In this document: one piece after another, positions 6,339-14,020 of the stretch | Position numbering within the stretch: the first letter of the stretch is position 1 | Layout: each line of letters begins with the position of its first letter | DNA from: an uncultured Clostridia bacterium | GTDB taxonomy: Bacteria; Bacillota; Clostridia; TANB77; CAG-508 | DNA: 21,085 nt | NCBI GenBank assembly: GCA_948530865.1 | Contig: CAOTKV010000028.1 | Coordinates: 1-21,085, forward strand | Reading direction: 5' to 3' | Program-made: the position numbers and the translations under genes | Notes under the pieces: model-generated | Told to the model about the DNA's origin: nothing | Database searches by the model: none | The model's input: only the letters and a program-made list of their open reading frames with translations

Positions 6339-7523
6339 TTGAATTTTATACAATATTTCTTTAAAGGCTCTTTGCACTACTGTAATTTAGTATTTAATAT
6401 GTTTGATTTTAAAGATGCAGGCTTTATGTGGATTATTCTTTTAGGTATGGTTGTCTTTATCATAGTAAATAAAGATGTTAGAAAATCTATTATAGGCATA
6501 TTAAAATCGTTAATTGGAGTTATAAAAACTCCTCCTGGAATAATTTTTCTTTTATTATTTTGTGTATATTATGCATATATAATTATTGTTTTTGAAAAAA
6601 GGATATCAGTAATTATATTAATTGCTTCTTTATATTTATTAATACAAGATTATGTGAAAATAAATATAAGTTTATTATTGGAGTCAGAACATAGTGTAAG
6701 TAAAATTATATTTGATATTAGTTTTTCTACTATATTATTATGTTTTCAACAAATTATTGCTATGGCAGAAATAAATGATTTTTCAAATTTATTTGCAGTA
6801 TTATATTCATTACTTATAATTCCAATTTTTTCTTTTCTGTATTTTGTTTTTAAACATTTTTGTATATATACTGATTTTTACAATCAAAATAAAGAATATA
6901 TACCTTGTAATGATTTTGAATTTTTTAGATTTTTCAATTATACATTATTAAAAACAAAAAATTATAAAATAACAGCAAATATATTAACTAGAATTTTACT
7001 ACAAAATGTAACGCTTAATTTTAAAGAATTTAAAGTATGCCTCATTACAGAACTATCTCATATAAAATCACAAAAACAAAAAAATAAAAAATCTTTTAAA
7101 AAAACAATAAAGAAAAATAAAATCATAAAATTTTTCTTTTATATATGGATTTTTAATATAATTTTTTTAATAGGATATATTGCTGATAAAAGATTTAACA
7201 ATGTTGGATATAATTATTTATATTATCATACATACGCAATAATAATAATATATTTCTGGTTTGATTTAATGAAATTAAAGAAAATCGAAAATCAATTTGA
7301 TTTTGTTTGGTATGGTTTTATATATATATGTTTAATTGGTCTTTTGATAATATTTTCAAATACACTAAAAGAATTTAGATTATCTGAATTAGGATTTATG
7401 ATACCTATATTTATTTTTATAAAACTAATAACATATAGAAAAGATTTCCCAGACCTTTTAAATTTACCCTTTTTATCTAAAAATAATTTTTTCGGACTAG
7501 ACCCTCAAAAATATAACAAATAG
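6339..7523 (+). CDS. Unrecognised polytopic membrane protein (394 aa, about 9 TM)
   Basis: I do not recognise the family. Hydrophobic segments suggest about nine membrane helices, in two groups. Helices near residues 27-45, 66-85, 88-105, 124-145 and 152-170 come first. A soluble, very lysine-rich stretch (about 180-255) follows. Helices near 256-275, 288-305, 318-338 and 345-363 complete the chain. There is no transporter signature I can name. The start codon is TTG at 6339 with AGGAGG 5 bases upstream; no ATG lies nearby in frame. It follows the Xre repressor by 26 bases as a likely operon and ends before a two-way terminator shared with tRNA-fMet. Base composition is extremely AT-rich, as in the rest of the element. 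It is probably cargo. Confidence 0.78.
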   Translation: MNFIQYFFKGSLHYCNLVFNMFDFKDAGFMWIILLGMVVFIIVNKDVRKSIIGILKSLIGVIKTPPGIIFLLLFCVYYAYIIIVFEKRISVIILIASLYLLIQDYVKINISLLLESEHSVSKIIFDISFSTILLCFQQIIAMAEINDFSNLFAVLYSLLIIPIFSFLYFVFKHFCIYTDFYNQNKEYIPCNDFEFFRFFNYTLLKTKNYKITANILTRILLQNVTLNFKEFKVCLITELSHIKSQKQKNKKSFKKTIKKNKIIKFFFYIWIFNIIFLIGYIADKRFNNVGYNYLYYHTYAIIIIYFWFDLMKLKKIENQFDFVWYGFIYICLIGLLIIFSNTLKEFRLSELGFMIPIFIFIKLITYRKDFPDLLNLPFLSKNNFFGLDPQKYNK

Positions 7524-7556
7524 AATTAAAACATCTATAATTGATAAAATATAAAA

Positions 7557-7580
7557 TAGTATTAAGTAAAATATTAAGTA
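7557..7580. repeat. Right arm-type repeat (double TATTAAGTA)
   Basis: Exact 24-bp copy of 170-193 in the same orientation, 78 bases inside the right core, whereas the left copy is 114 bases inside the left core. It contains two TATTAAGTA units spaced 12 bp. It is a candidate binding site for the integrase N-terminal domain. Confidence 0.6.
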
Positions 7581-7593
7581 ATTCTTAAAAAAT

Positions 7594-7622
7594 AAGCACC
7601 TGCAAAAACTGCAAGTGCTTTA
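7594..7622. terminator. Two-way terminator for tRNA-fMet and the membrane-protein operon
   Basis: AAGCACCTGCA (7594-7604) pairs with TGCAAGTGCTT (7610-7620), with one G-T pair on one strand. Minus-strand reading gives a T-rich tail (ATTTTTTAAG) after tRNA-fMet. Plus-strand reading gives TTTATTTTCTT after the membrane protein gene. It lies on the element side of the right core, so the element carries the terminator used by the tRNA. Confidence 0.75.
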
Positions 7623-7628
7623 TTTTCT

Positions 7629-7704
<76 letters not shown>

Positions 7705-7720
7705 ATGTCTAACGGAATTT

Positions 7721-7749
7721 ATTATACTACTATCATACTGTTTTGTCAA
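7721..7749 (-). promoter_or_regulatory. Consensus promoter of tRNA-fMet
   Basis: On the minus strand there is TTGACA (7749-7744), a 17-bp spacer and TATAAT (7726-7721), which is a perfect sigma-A consensus. It ends 17 bases before the mature tRNA 5' end. It lies outside the element, so the host promoter still drives the rebuilt tRNA. Confidence 0.9.
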
Positions 7750-7888
7750 CTGTTTTCTATAATTTTCTTTAAAACATCATCTATTTAATTCTTTGTCTTT
7801 TTTATATTATGCATAAAATAATTATTTATACCATAATATTGAAAATTTATAGTTAAATTATAAAAATACATGGTAATTTACAAAATCC

Positions 7889-8857
7889 CTATATTCTTTC
7901 CTCATCTTCAACTTTTCTTTGATAACTTACCATAGAATTATAAACTTTATCTATTTTATTAATTTTTTCAACAGTAGGTTCTGTATTATAATATTTATTA
8001 ACTAAAGATACCAATTTATAATAATTCTCTTTACCGCAAGTTTCTAGTAATAGATTTTTACTTCCTGTCATTCTAGCATTCTTTATTTCATCTTTAAATT
8101 GATTATAAAATTTATCAATTAAATAAAAACTTTTTCTATATGAGCTTTCACCTATAATATTTTTTCTTGCACTCTTTTCAACATATGTTCCACCTTTTGA
8201 ATGAAATATATCTGTTATTTCAATTGTAGACTTTTCATTTATAAGTTCTTCTATAATTCGTTCATTTTCTGAATTTTTAGTTCCATCTATATTTAATCCA
8301 CTTATTGAAATATCTCTTTCTTCATCTTCAGTTTCTACAATAAATAAAACATCACTTGTTACATTATGATTCATTTCATGAATTATCATTGAATCTTCCC
8401 ATATATAGGCTGGCAAAAATATAAATCTATTTGTTTTCCCCTTATATCTCCATAACATTTTTTTGGGCGTATTAGTTTTTGTAACTGTTATTAAAGTGTT
8501 TGTTATTTGTTCAAGCTCTTCGTCAGTAAAAGTATTGATTTTATTACTCCCTAAATATCTAATTTGATTTTTCTGTTCTTCTGTTAAACCTGAACTTTCT
8601 GATAATCCTCTTTCCATTTCTAATATCTTTTTCTCTTGATCAGTTAATTCATATTCAAAAATATTATAAGTATTTACTAGGTCAGTAATATTTTGACCAA
8701 CATAATATACTATATTAGTATCTGAATATATATTCATTATTCTATCTTCAAATTCTTTTCCATAATATTCAATAAAAGATTCTATTAGTTTTTCTTTATT
8801 TTCTTCAAACTTTTTATTTAATTCATATGTGTAACCCTGCTTTACCTCATTATACAT
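7889..8857 (-). CDS. Zincin-like metalloprotease-fold protein, unknown role (322 aa)
   Basis: The motif IIHEMNHNV (about residues 158-166) contains HExxH, the zinc-binding motif of zincin proteases. About 40 residues later ERIIEELINEKSTIEI (199-214) offers E204 or E208 as the third ligand, as in gluzincins. The N-terminal 110 residues are helical and charged, and the C-terminal third is helical. There is no signal peptide or membrane segment, so it should act in the cytoplasm, unless it leaves by an unusual route. GGGAG sits 6 bases before the ATG. It is a single gene just outside the element's right end, with its own upstream region. The substrate is unknown and the family assignment rests on the motif alone. 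Confidence 0.72.
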   Translation of the reverse strand: MYNEVKQGYTYELNKKFEENKEKLIESFIEYYGKEFEDRIMNIYSDTNIVYYVGQNITDLVNTYNIFEYELTDQEKKILEMERGLSESSGLTEEQKNQIRYLGSNKINTFTDEELEQITNTLITVTKTNTPKKMLWRYKGKTNRFIFLPAYIWEDSMIIHEMNHNVTSDVLFIVETEDEERDISISGLNIDGTKNSENERIIEELINEKSTIEITDIFHSKGGTYVEKSARKNIIGESSYRKSFYLIDKFYNQFKDEIKNARMTGSKNLLLETCGKENYYKLVSLVNKYYNTEPTVEKINKIDKVYNSMVSYQRKVEDEERI

Positions 8858-8940
8858 ATTTTTCTCCCAAATCTATAATATAATAATTATATCATATACA
8901 ATATTTCTAATTCAACTTGTACTTTAAAAAATCCTCTCAG

Positions 8941-8969
8941 TTGCAATTTACATAATGTTATGCTATACT
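8941..8969 (+). promoter_or_regulatory. apt promoter
   Basis: TTGCAA (8941-8946), a 17-bp spacer and TATACT (8964-8969). It gives a leader of roughly 80 bases before apt. No riboswitch-like fold is evident in that leader. Confidence 0.7.
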
Positions 8970-9055
8970 AAAATAGTTACACAGAACATTGAAATATTTT
9001 ATAAGGAATGTTATGCTTGAGGTAGGATATCAAACTAAAATATTGGAGGTAACAT

Positions 9056-9568
9056 ATGGAATTAAAAGATTATGTAAGAAACATCCCAAACTTTCCAAAA
9101 GAAGGAATCCAGTTCAAAGACATCACTACAGTTCTTCAGGATCCTATGGGCTTACGTCTGGCTATAACAGATATGCAAAAATCCTTGGTTGACTTGGACT
9201 TCGACATAGTCGTTGCTCCTGAGTCAAGAGGATTCATATTTGGTGTTCCAATCGCTTTCAACACTAGAACTGCTTTTGTTCCAGTTAGAAAGAAAGGCAA
9301 ATTGCCTTACGAAACTATCTCAGAAACATATGATCTTGAGTATGGAACAGCAACAATCGAGATTCACAAAGATGCTATCAAGGCAGGGCAACGTGTTGTT
9401 ATTGTTGATGACTTACTTGCTACTGGTGGCACTCTTCAAGCTATTATCAACCTTGTTGAACGTTTAGGCGGAGAGGTTGTAAAAATCTGCTGTTTGATTG
9501 AGCTTCCTGAGCTTAATGGCAGAGAACTACTAAAAGGCTATGATATAAGCTCTTCAATAACGTATTAA
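9056..9568 (+). CDS. apt: Adenine phosphoribosyltransferase
   Basis: Converts adenine and PRPP to AMP and diphosphate in purine salvage, in the cytoplasm. The type I phosphoribosyltransferase fingerprint VVIVDDLLATGGT spans about residues 114-126. The N-terminal IPNFPKEGIQFKDITTVLQDP and the substrate-side APESRGFIFG are characteristic of bacterial Apt. The length of 170 aa is normal. GGAGG lies 6 bases before the ATG, with a clear promoter upstream and a hairpin terminator after. Its codon use, with more C- and G-ending codons (CTT, GAC, ATC), looks less AT-biased than that of its neighbours. This may reflect high expression or transfer. Confidence 0.97.
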   Translation: MELKDYVRNIPNFPKEGIQFKDITTVLQDPMGLRLAITDMQKSLVDLDFDIVVAPESRGFIFGVPIAFNTRTAFVPVRKKGKLPYETISETYDLEYGTATIEIHKDAIKAGQRVVIVDDLLATGGTLQAIINLVERLGGEVVKICCLIELPELNGRELLKGYDISSSITY

Positions 9569-9610
9569 TAACTCATATACTGAAGATCAAGCTAACATTC
9601 TTTAAGAAAG

Positions 9611-9642
9611 GCCAAGGTATACTGCCTTGGCTCTTTTCTTTT
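9611..9642. terminator. Terminator after apt
   Basis: GCCAAGG (9611-9617) and CCTTGGC (9625-9631) form a stem followed by TCTTTTCTTTTTT on the plus strand. It stands between convergent apt and the histidine kinase gene. On the minus strand the tail is CTTTCTT, so it may also stop the kinase operon, less strongly. Confidence 0.8.
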
Positions 9643-9666
9643 TTACTCTATAGTTTCATTTCTATT

Positions 9667-10749
9667 CTATATCTTATTGTTTTTAGACAATTTTACTTTA
9701 AATGAACTTCCTTCCCCCACTTTACTTTCAACAGAAATAGTACCACCATGTAATTCTACTATTTTCTTTACTATTGCAAGTCCAAGCCCATTTCCTTCTG
9801 TTGCATGTGAACTATCTACTTGATAAAATTTTTCAAAAATTCTCTTTTGCTTTTTCTCATCAATTCCTATTCCACTATCTTTTATTTCAACTATAACATA
9901 CTTTTCCTCTTCTTCTAACTTAACTTCTATTTGCCCATTTTCTGGAGTGTATTTTATAGCATTATTTATTAAATTTATCCAAACTTGTTGCAATAGTTCT
10001 TCATTTGATATAACTTTCAAATTCTTTTCATCCATTGTTATATTAATATTTTTCTCATCTAATTTTTGATTAAACATTAATATACATTTTCGAATTTGCT
10101 CATCTAGTATAATTTTATCTTCTAATTTAACTATGTCTTTATTCTCTAATCTTGATAATTTCTGTATATTATTAGATAAATTTGCTAAACGATCAGTCTC
10201 TTCTATAATTATATCTAAATATTCTGTTTTTTCCTCTTCTGTTGTTTTATCATCTTTCAAAAGTTTTGCAAATCCCTGTATAGATGCTATTGGCGTTTTA
10301 AATTCATGTGAAACATTACTAATAAACTCTTTACTCAAATATTCATTATTGTTTAATTCTTTAACCATCTTATTAAAATTCTCTGCAAGTTCGCCTATTT
10401 CATCATTTCTTTTTAATTCCAATTTTACATTAAAATCACCTTTTGCAACTTGCTTTGTGGCATTTGTTATTTGCCTAATTGGCTTTATAATGTATTCTAC
10501 GACTACTAAAATAATTACAAGTCCAAATATAACAGAAATTGCAAGTGTTTCATTTAATCCTGAAAATGCTTTTCCTATTATTTCTCTTCTACTTTGAATA
10601 TCTGTCCCAATTACATTCTGATTTGCAAGTGTTGTAATTATATATTCTCTTATATGCCCAAAATACATATTTGCAACCAAAAATAAAAATAATAGTATAA
10701 TTCCAAAACTTAAAATTATATGTACATAAAGTGACTTTCTTAGTTTCAT
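9667..10749 (-). CDS. Sensor histidine kinase (HAMP, HisKA, HATPase)
   Basis: Membrane sensor that autophosphorylates and passes phosphate to the adjacent regulator. TM1 spans about residues 9-29, a short outside loop of about 40 residues follows, and TM2 spans about 69-88. HAMP is at 89-141. The HisKA box SHEFKTPIASIQGF contains H148. The ATPase domain has the N box NLINNAIKYTPENG (N263 region), the G1 box DSGIGI (291-296) and the G2 box GNGLGLAIVKKI (319-330). All catalytic parts are present. The small outside loop suggests sensing within or near the membrane. It follows the regulator by 12 bases and is the last gene of a four-gene operon with two membrane proteins. Confidence 0.96.
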   Translation of the reverse strand: MKLRKSLYVHIILSFGIILLFLFLVANMYFGHIREYIITTLANQNVIGTDIQSRREIIGKAFSGLNETLAISVIFGLVIILVVVEYIIKPIRQITNATKQVAKGDFNVKLELKRNDEIGELAENFNKMVKELNNNEYLSKEFISNVSHEFKTPIASIQGFAKLLKDDKTTEEEKTEYLDIIIEETDRLANLSNNIQKLSRLENKDIVKLEDKIILDEQIRKCILMFNQKLDEKNINITMDEKNLKVISNEELLQQVWINLINNAIKYTPENGQIEVKLEEEEKYVIVEIKDSGIGIDEKKQKRIFEKFYQVDSSHATEGNGLGLAIVKKIVELHGGTISVESKVGEGSSFKVKLSKNNKI

Positions 10750-10761
10750 TTTATCCCTCTT

Positions 10762-11436
10762 CTATTCATTTATTGTTGCTTTATATCCTATTCCTCTTAT
10801 TGTTACTATTTTAAATTCATCATATTTATCAAACTTTTCTCTTAATCTTTTTATATGTACATCTACTGTTCTTTGTTCTGAATCACTCTCTAATCCCCAA
10901 ATTTCATCAATAAGTTCTTGTCTTGTAAAAATTTTATTTGGATAACTAAGTAACTTATATAAAACTTGAAATTCTTTTTGTGGTACCTGATATACATCTT
11001 TCCCTTTACTTAAAGTATATTCATCATAAGATAGTATAATATCTTTTACTTTTAATTTTCTTTGATTTACTATATTGGCTCTTCTAAGTAAAACTCCAAC
11101 TCTTAATATCATTTCATCCATATCTATCGGTTTCACCATATAATCATCCACTCCAAGTAAAAAACCTTGTCTTTTGTCATCAATACTTTCTTTGGCTGTT
11201 ACCATTAAAATCGGAATCATGTAATTTGCCTGCCTAAGCTCACTTGTAAGCTCATAACCATCCATATTTGGCATCATTATATCTGTAATTATTAAATCTA
11301 TATGATTTTTTTCTAATACATCTAGCGCAATCTCTCCATCTTCTGCTTCAAAAGTCTCATAGTTGTTTCTTTTTAAGTATGTAATCATTAATTTTCTTAA
11401 ATTTTTATTATCTTCTACTACCAAAATTTTAAACAT
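10762..11436 (-). CDS. OmpR/PhoB-family response regulator
   Basis: The receiver domain (1-115) has the acidic pocket VVEDN, the phospho-acceptor D52 in LIITDIMMPNMDG and K102 in VKPID. The C-terminal winged helix (about 125-222) ends with DVHIKRLREKFDKYDEFKIVTIRGIGYKA, typical of the OmpR class. The length of 224 aa is standard. It partners with the kinase gene 12 bases downstream. An ATGAAC direct repeat with 11-bp period upstream of the first gene of the operon (12860-12876) fits the binding sites of this class and suggests autoregulation. Confidence 0.97.
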   Translation of the reverse strand: MFKILVVEDNKNLRKLMITYLKRNNYETFEAEDGEIALDVLEKNHIDLIITDIMMPNMDGYELTSELRQANYMIPILMVTAKESIDDKRQGFLLGVDDYMVKPIDMDEMILRVGVLLRRANIVNQRKLKVKDIILSYDEYTLSKGKDVYQVPQKEFQVLYKLLSYPNKIFTRQELIDEIWGLESDSEQRTVDVHIKRLREKFDKYDEFKIVTIRGIGYKATINE

Positions 11437-11446
11437 ATTGTATCTC

Positions 11447-12235
11447 CTAATCTACTGAATTTACTCTTTCTTCTGTTACATTTTGTATTTTTCTGATTAC
11501 TTTACTAAAACCAGCATTTTCTTTTATTCCTAATATCACAAAAAATGGTAAAATTGCTTGACTTAATATTGCAAATGCTGGATATAATCTACCAAATAAA
11601 TTATATAAAAATTCAATTGGAGTACCTGGATAATTTTTAGATACGAACATTAAATTTGTATCTAATATTAAATTCACTATATATGCTAAAATTCCTATTA
11701 TAATTATTAACCAAAAATAGTATTTAAAATCTTTTTTACCATATTCTACATAATGTGTAATATTTACTAATAATCCAAGATATATCATTGTTCCATGTAA
11801 TATAAAACTTTGAATACTTATATAATGAAATACTGGATATACTGTAAGTGAAGTTAGTGGAGCAAGTGTAAACCATATCCCTGCAACAATACCTCCTGTA
11901 GCAATAAATATATCACCAACTCTTTTTAACATTCCTTTACTAAAACTACTAAATAATCCAGCATATAATATCAAACTACAATAGTATAACGGCACATATG
12001 AATTAGGATTATTGATATTTCCAATTAATATATTAAATAAAATTTTTATAATTTCTAAAATCCATAAAAAGATAGTACAATTTTTTATTATTTGTTGTAC
12101 TTCCTCTTTACTTTTTTTATTTGTATAATATAAAGCTATCAAAATACCTATTACCATAAATGTAAAAAGTACCATATGACCTTTAGTAAATATTCCACAA
12201 ACTTCATATATTCCTGGCTTTGCAAAAAACATCAT
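11447..12235 (-). CDS. YwaF / TP0381-family integral membrane protein
   Basis: A seven-helix-type membrane protein. The features are an early GHMVLFTFMVIG helix, YVPLYYCSLILYAG (about residues 80-93), the GGIVAGIWFTLAP segment (113-125) and VFHYISIQSFILHG (135-148), with conserved Pro/Cys/His positions as in the YwaF (TIGR02206) family related to eukaryotic TMEM164. Its chemical role in bacteria is not settled. Either ATG 12235 or ATG 12232 could be the start, because AGGA lies only a few bases upstream of both. It is 10 bases upstream of the response regulator, so it shares the operon and may be part of the sensed or controlled membrane function. Confidence 0.82.
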   Translation of the reverse strand: MMFFAKPGIYEVCGIFTKGHMVLFTFMVIGILIALYYTNKKSKEEVQQIIKNCTIFLWILEIIKILFNILIGNINNPNSYVPLYYCSLILYAGLFSSFSKGMLKRVGDIFIATGGIVAGIWFTLAPLTSLTVYPVFHYISIQSFILHGTMIYLGLLVNITHYVEYGKKDFKYYFWLIIIIGILAYIVNLILDTNLMFVSKNYPGTPIEFLYNLFGRLYPAFAILSQAILPFFVILGIKENAGFSKVIRKIQNVTEERVNSVD

Positions 12236-12272
12236 TTCCTACACCATTTTTCTTATCCTTTTTTATATAATA

Positions 12273-12821
12273 TTAAAGAATTTCTTTAATATTCTTTATA
12301 CATATAAGATCTTCTATTATATCTATAATTGAATATATAATCATTATTACTCCAACTGTTGCTATTATTGTCCCTTCATTCAATATAATATATATTCCAC
12401 AAACAAACATTACTATTGAAAGAATTACACTATATATCCATGCTTTTGATTCTACTTGTTTTATTTTTAATGATAATGTAAGTTTTACAAATGAACTATA
12501 AATTATCCAAATTCCTATTATTATTCTCAATATAGTTTCAATTGTACTGCTATAATAAATTATTATGAAACCAAATACTACTGCCATTAAGCCATATATC
12601 AATTCATAATCATAAAATTCTATAAACTTTTTATTTATAGAAAAGTGTCCAATAATTTTTCCAGCTCCCATTACTATAAAAATTAAACCAAGTATTATTG
12701 AAATAATTTTTATTGCAGCTTCTGCTTTCCATATTAATATTCCACCTAATATAATAAATATTATGGATTCAAGTATTGAAATATATCCTGTTTTTTTCAA
12801 CATTTTATCTAAATATTCCAC
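12273..12821 (-). CDS. HdeD / DUF308-like membrane protein
   Basis: A 182-aa protein with six predicted membrane helices and short loops, built of repeated two-helix units (ILGLIFIVMGAGKIIG, GLMAVVFGFIIIYYSS, VGVIMIIYSIIDIIE), as in DUF308/HdeD proteins. In other bacteria HdeD is linked with acid stress; its molecular role is unclear. I set the start at GTG 12821 because GGAGGG lies about 7 bases upstream. A longer reading from an ATG at 12878 would place the ribosome-binding site inside the coding region. It is the first gene of the operon with YwaF-like, regulator and kinase genes. Confidence 0.8.
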   Translation of the reverse strand: MEYLDKMLKKTGYISILESIIFIILGGILIWKAEAAIKIISIILGLIFIVMGAGKIIGHFSINKKFIEFYDYELIYGLMAVVFGFIIIYYSSTIETILRIIIGIWIIYSSFVKLTLSLKIKQVESKAWIYSVILSIVMFVCGIYIILNEGTIIATVGVIMIIYSIIDIIEDLICIKNIKEIL

Positions 12822-12848
12822 AAAAATCCCTCCTTTTTTATATTTACT

Positions 12849-12877
12849 ATCATAGAAAAATGAACTCAATATGAACA
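12849..12877 (-). promoter_or_regulatory. Operon promoter with 11-bp-spaced GTTCAT repeats
   Basis: On the minus strand GTTCAT occurs at 12876-12871 and again at 12865-12860, with five bases between copies. The first copy overlaps a -35-like TGTTCA (12877-12872), and TATGAT (12854-12849) lies 17 bp further on. Direct repeats with this period are typical sites for OmpR/PhoB-family regulators, so the operon's own regulator is a candidate binder. Confidence 0.5.
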
Positions 12878-12925
12878 CATTATTATTTTATCATTAATAT
12901 TTATTTTATTCTAGTTATAATATGG

Positions 12926-12951
12926 AAAAAAGGCGCTTTTGCGCCTTTTCC
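12926..12951. terminator. Hairpin terminator GGCGC-TTTT-GCGCC
   Basis: GGCGC (12932-12936) and GCGCC (12941-12945) form a tight stem with flanking A and T runs on both sides. It lies 30 bases after the stop of the DUF1385-like gene on the minus strand and would end its transcript before the HdeD promoter. Confidence 0.85.
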
Positions 12952-12980
12952 TTTAGAAAATTATTTCTTTATTTTGAATG

Positions 12981-13880
12981 TTACTTTTCACCAAATTGTT
13001 TTTTACATATCTTATAATTCGTACAGTATTTACATACATCTTCGGAAAACTTATGTCTTCCTGCCATTACATCCATAAAAAGCATAATCTTATCTATATA
13101 GCTTATTTCTGTTTCAGCCTGTTTAGAATTAAGTCCTTCTACTGCATATTCAAGTCCCTCAATCGCTACTTTATATTCACGATCTGTTGGCTTTGATGTT
13201 ACAAGAAACTGCATAAAAAAGAACTTTTCTTGAGGTATAAATAAAAATGCTATCATAATTACAGAAATCACTATAATATACGCCATTGGATTAGGCACTA
13301 ATCTAGCAAGTGCAATAAGGAGCATTAATGTAAAATTCTTTATGCCTGATAATGAACCGCAGTTGTATGAATAATTCGAATAATTCCGAATTTCCTCTAA
13401 GGTTGGTATTCTTTTTAAATCGCTATATGCATTTATTGATGCATGCTCAGCAGAATGAAATCTTGCTATTCTTAAAACTTCTTTGTTTCCTATTATTCTC
13501 TCGATAAATAGTACTAATATTGAAGTATGGAAATAGCAATCCCACATAACCAAAAAAATTGCTGATATACTACTTGCAAAATTCATATTTATAAAGCAAA
13601 TTACTATTGACATTATAAATGTGATTATTGCTGATTTTTTGAAGAACTTTTTATATTTTTGTTCTGTTTCTGCTATAGCTCTGTAAACTTTTTCCTGCTC
13701 TTCCTTAAACTCTTTTTCTCCTTCGCAAAAAATCTCTCCTTTCTCATTGATATGTGCAACTACACTGTTCTGAAGTAATGAAAAACTTCCATTAACTCTA
13801 TGTGCTTTAAAACATATAGAATCAATTCCTGCATTCCCAGTAATTTGAATATTTCCAGTTTCTCTTACTATTTTCTTCAT
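12981..13880 (-). CDS. DUF1385-like membrane protein with C-terminal Cys cluster
   Basis: The central segment RFHSAEHASINAYSDLKRIPTLEEI with YNCGSLSG soon after (about residues 140-180) parallels the DUF1385 signature (H-x-x-EH-x-x-[IV]-x-x-YE ... L-T-x-E ... RCGT). Membrane helices lie near 82-100, 103-130, 182-198 and 200-220. The soluble C-terminus ends with VCKYCTNYKICKKQFGE, a CxxCx5C cluster that could bind metal. Molecular function is unknown for the family. The match is divergent (YNCGS instead of RCGT). GGAGG lies 8 bases before the ATG, with a good promoter upstream. It appears monocistronic. Confidence 0.7.
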   Translation of the reverse strand: MKKIVRETGNIQITGNAGIDSICFKAHRVNGSFSLLQNSVVAHINEKGEIFCEGEKEFKEEQEKVYRAIAETEQKYKKFFKKSAIITFIMSIVICFINMNFASSISAIFLVMWDCYFHTSILVLFIERIIGNKEVLRIARFHSAEHASINAYSDLKRIPTLEEIRNYSNYSYNCGSLSGIKNFTLMLLIALARLVPNPMAYIIVISVIMIAFLFIPQEKFFFMQFLVTSKPTDREYKVAIEGLEYAVEGLNSKQAETEISYIDKIMLFMDVMAGRHKFSEDVCKYCTNYKICKKQFGEK

Positions 13881-13911
13881 GTAACATTCCTCCTGTCTTT
13901 TTCTACATAAA

Positions 13912-13940
13912 ATTATACCACAGGTTTACATATTTAGCAA
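13912..13940 (-). promoter_or_regulatory. Promoter of the DUF1385-like gene
   Basis: On the minus strand there is TTGCTA (13940-13935), a 17-bp spacer and TATAAT (13917-13912), with TGG directly before the -10 as in an extended -10 element. Confidence 0.7.
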
Positions 13941-13953
13941 TTACTTCCAAGCC

Positions 13954-13982
13954 TTTATTTTACTAGAAAAATGTGATATAAT
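13954..13982 (+). promoter_or_regulatory. Extended -10 promoter of the small 119-aa gene
   Basis: TGATATAAT at 13974-13982 forms an extended -10. The -35 position holds only TTTATT. Transcription would start about 30 bases before the coding start at 14021. Confidence 0.6.
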
Positions 13983-14020
13983 TTTATTAATAATAGGTTA
14001 TCTTTTTGGAGGTGATTTAT

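Noticed and set aside
8989..9055. Alternative reading frame beginning ahead of apt
   Set aside because: It overlaps the clear apt frame and gives a low-complexity product. The GGAGG site points to the apt ATG at 9056.
12822..12878. Longer N-terminus for the HdeD-like protein
   Set aside because: It would place the GGAGGG ribosome-binding site and likely transcript start inside the coding region. GTG 12821 is properly spaced.
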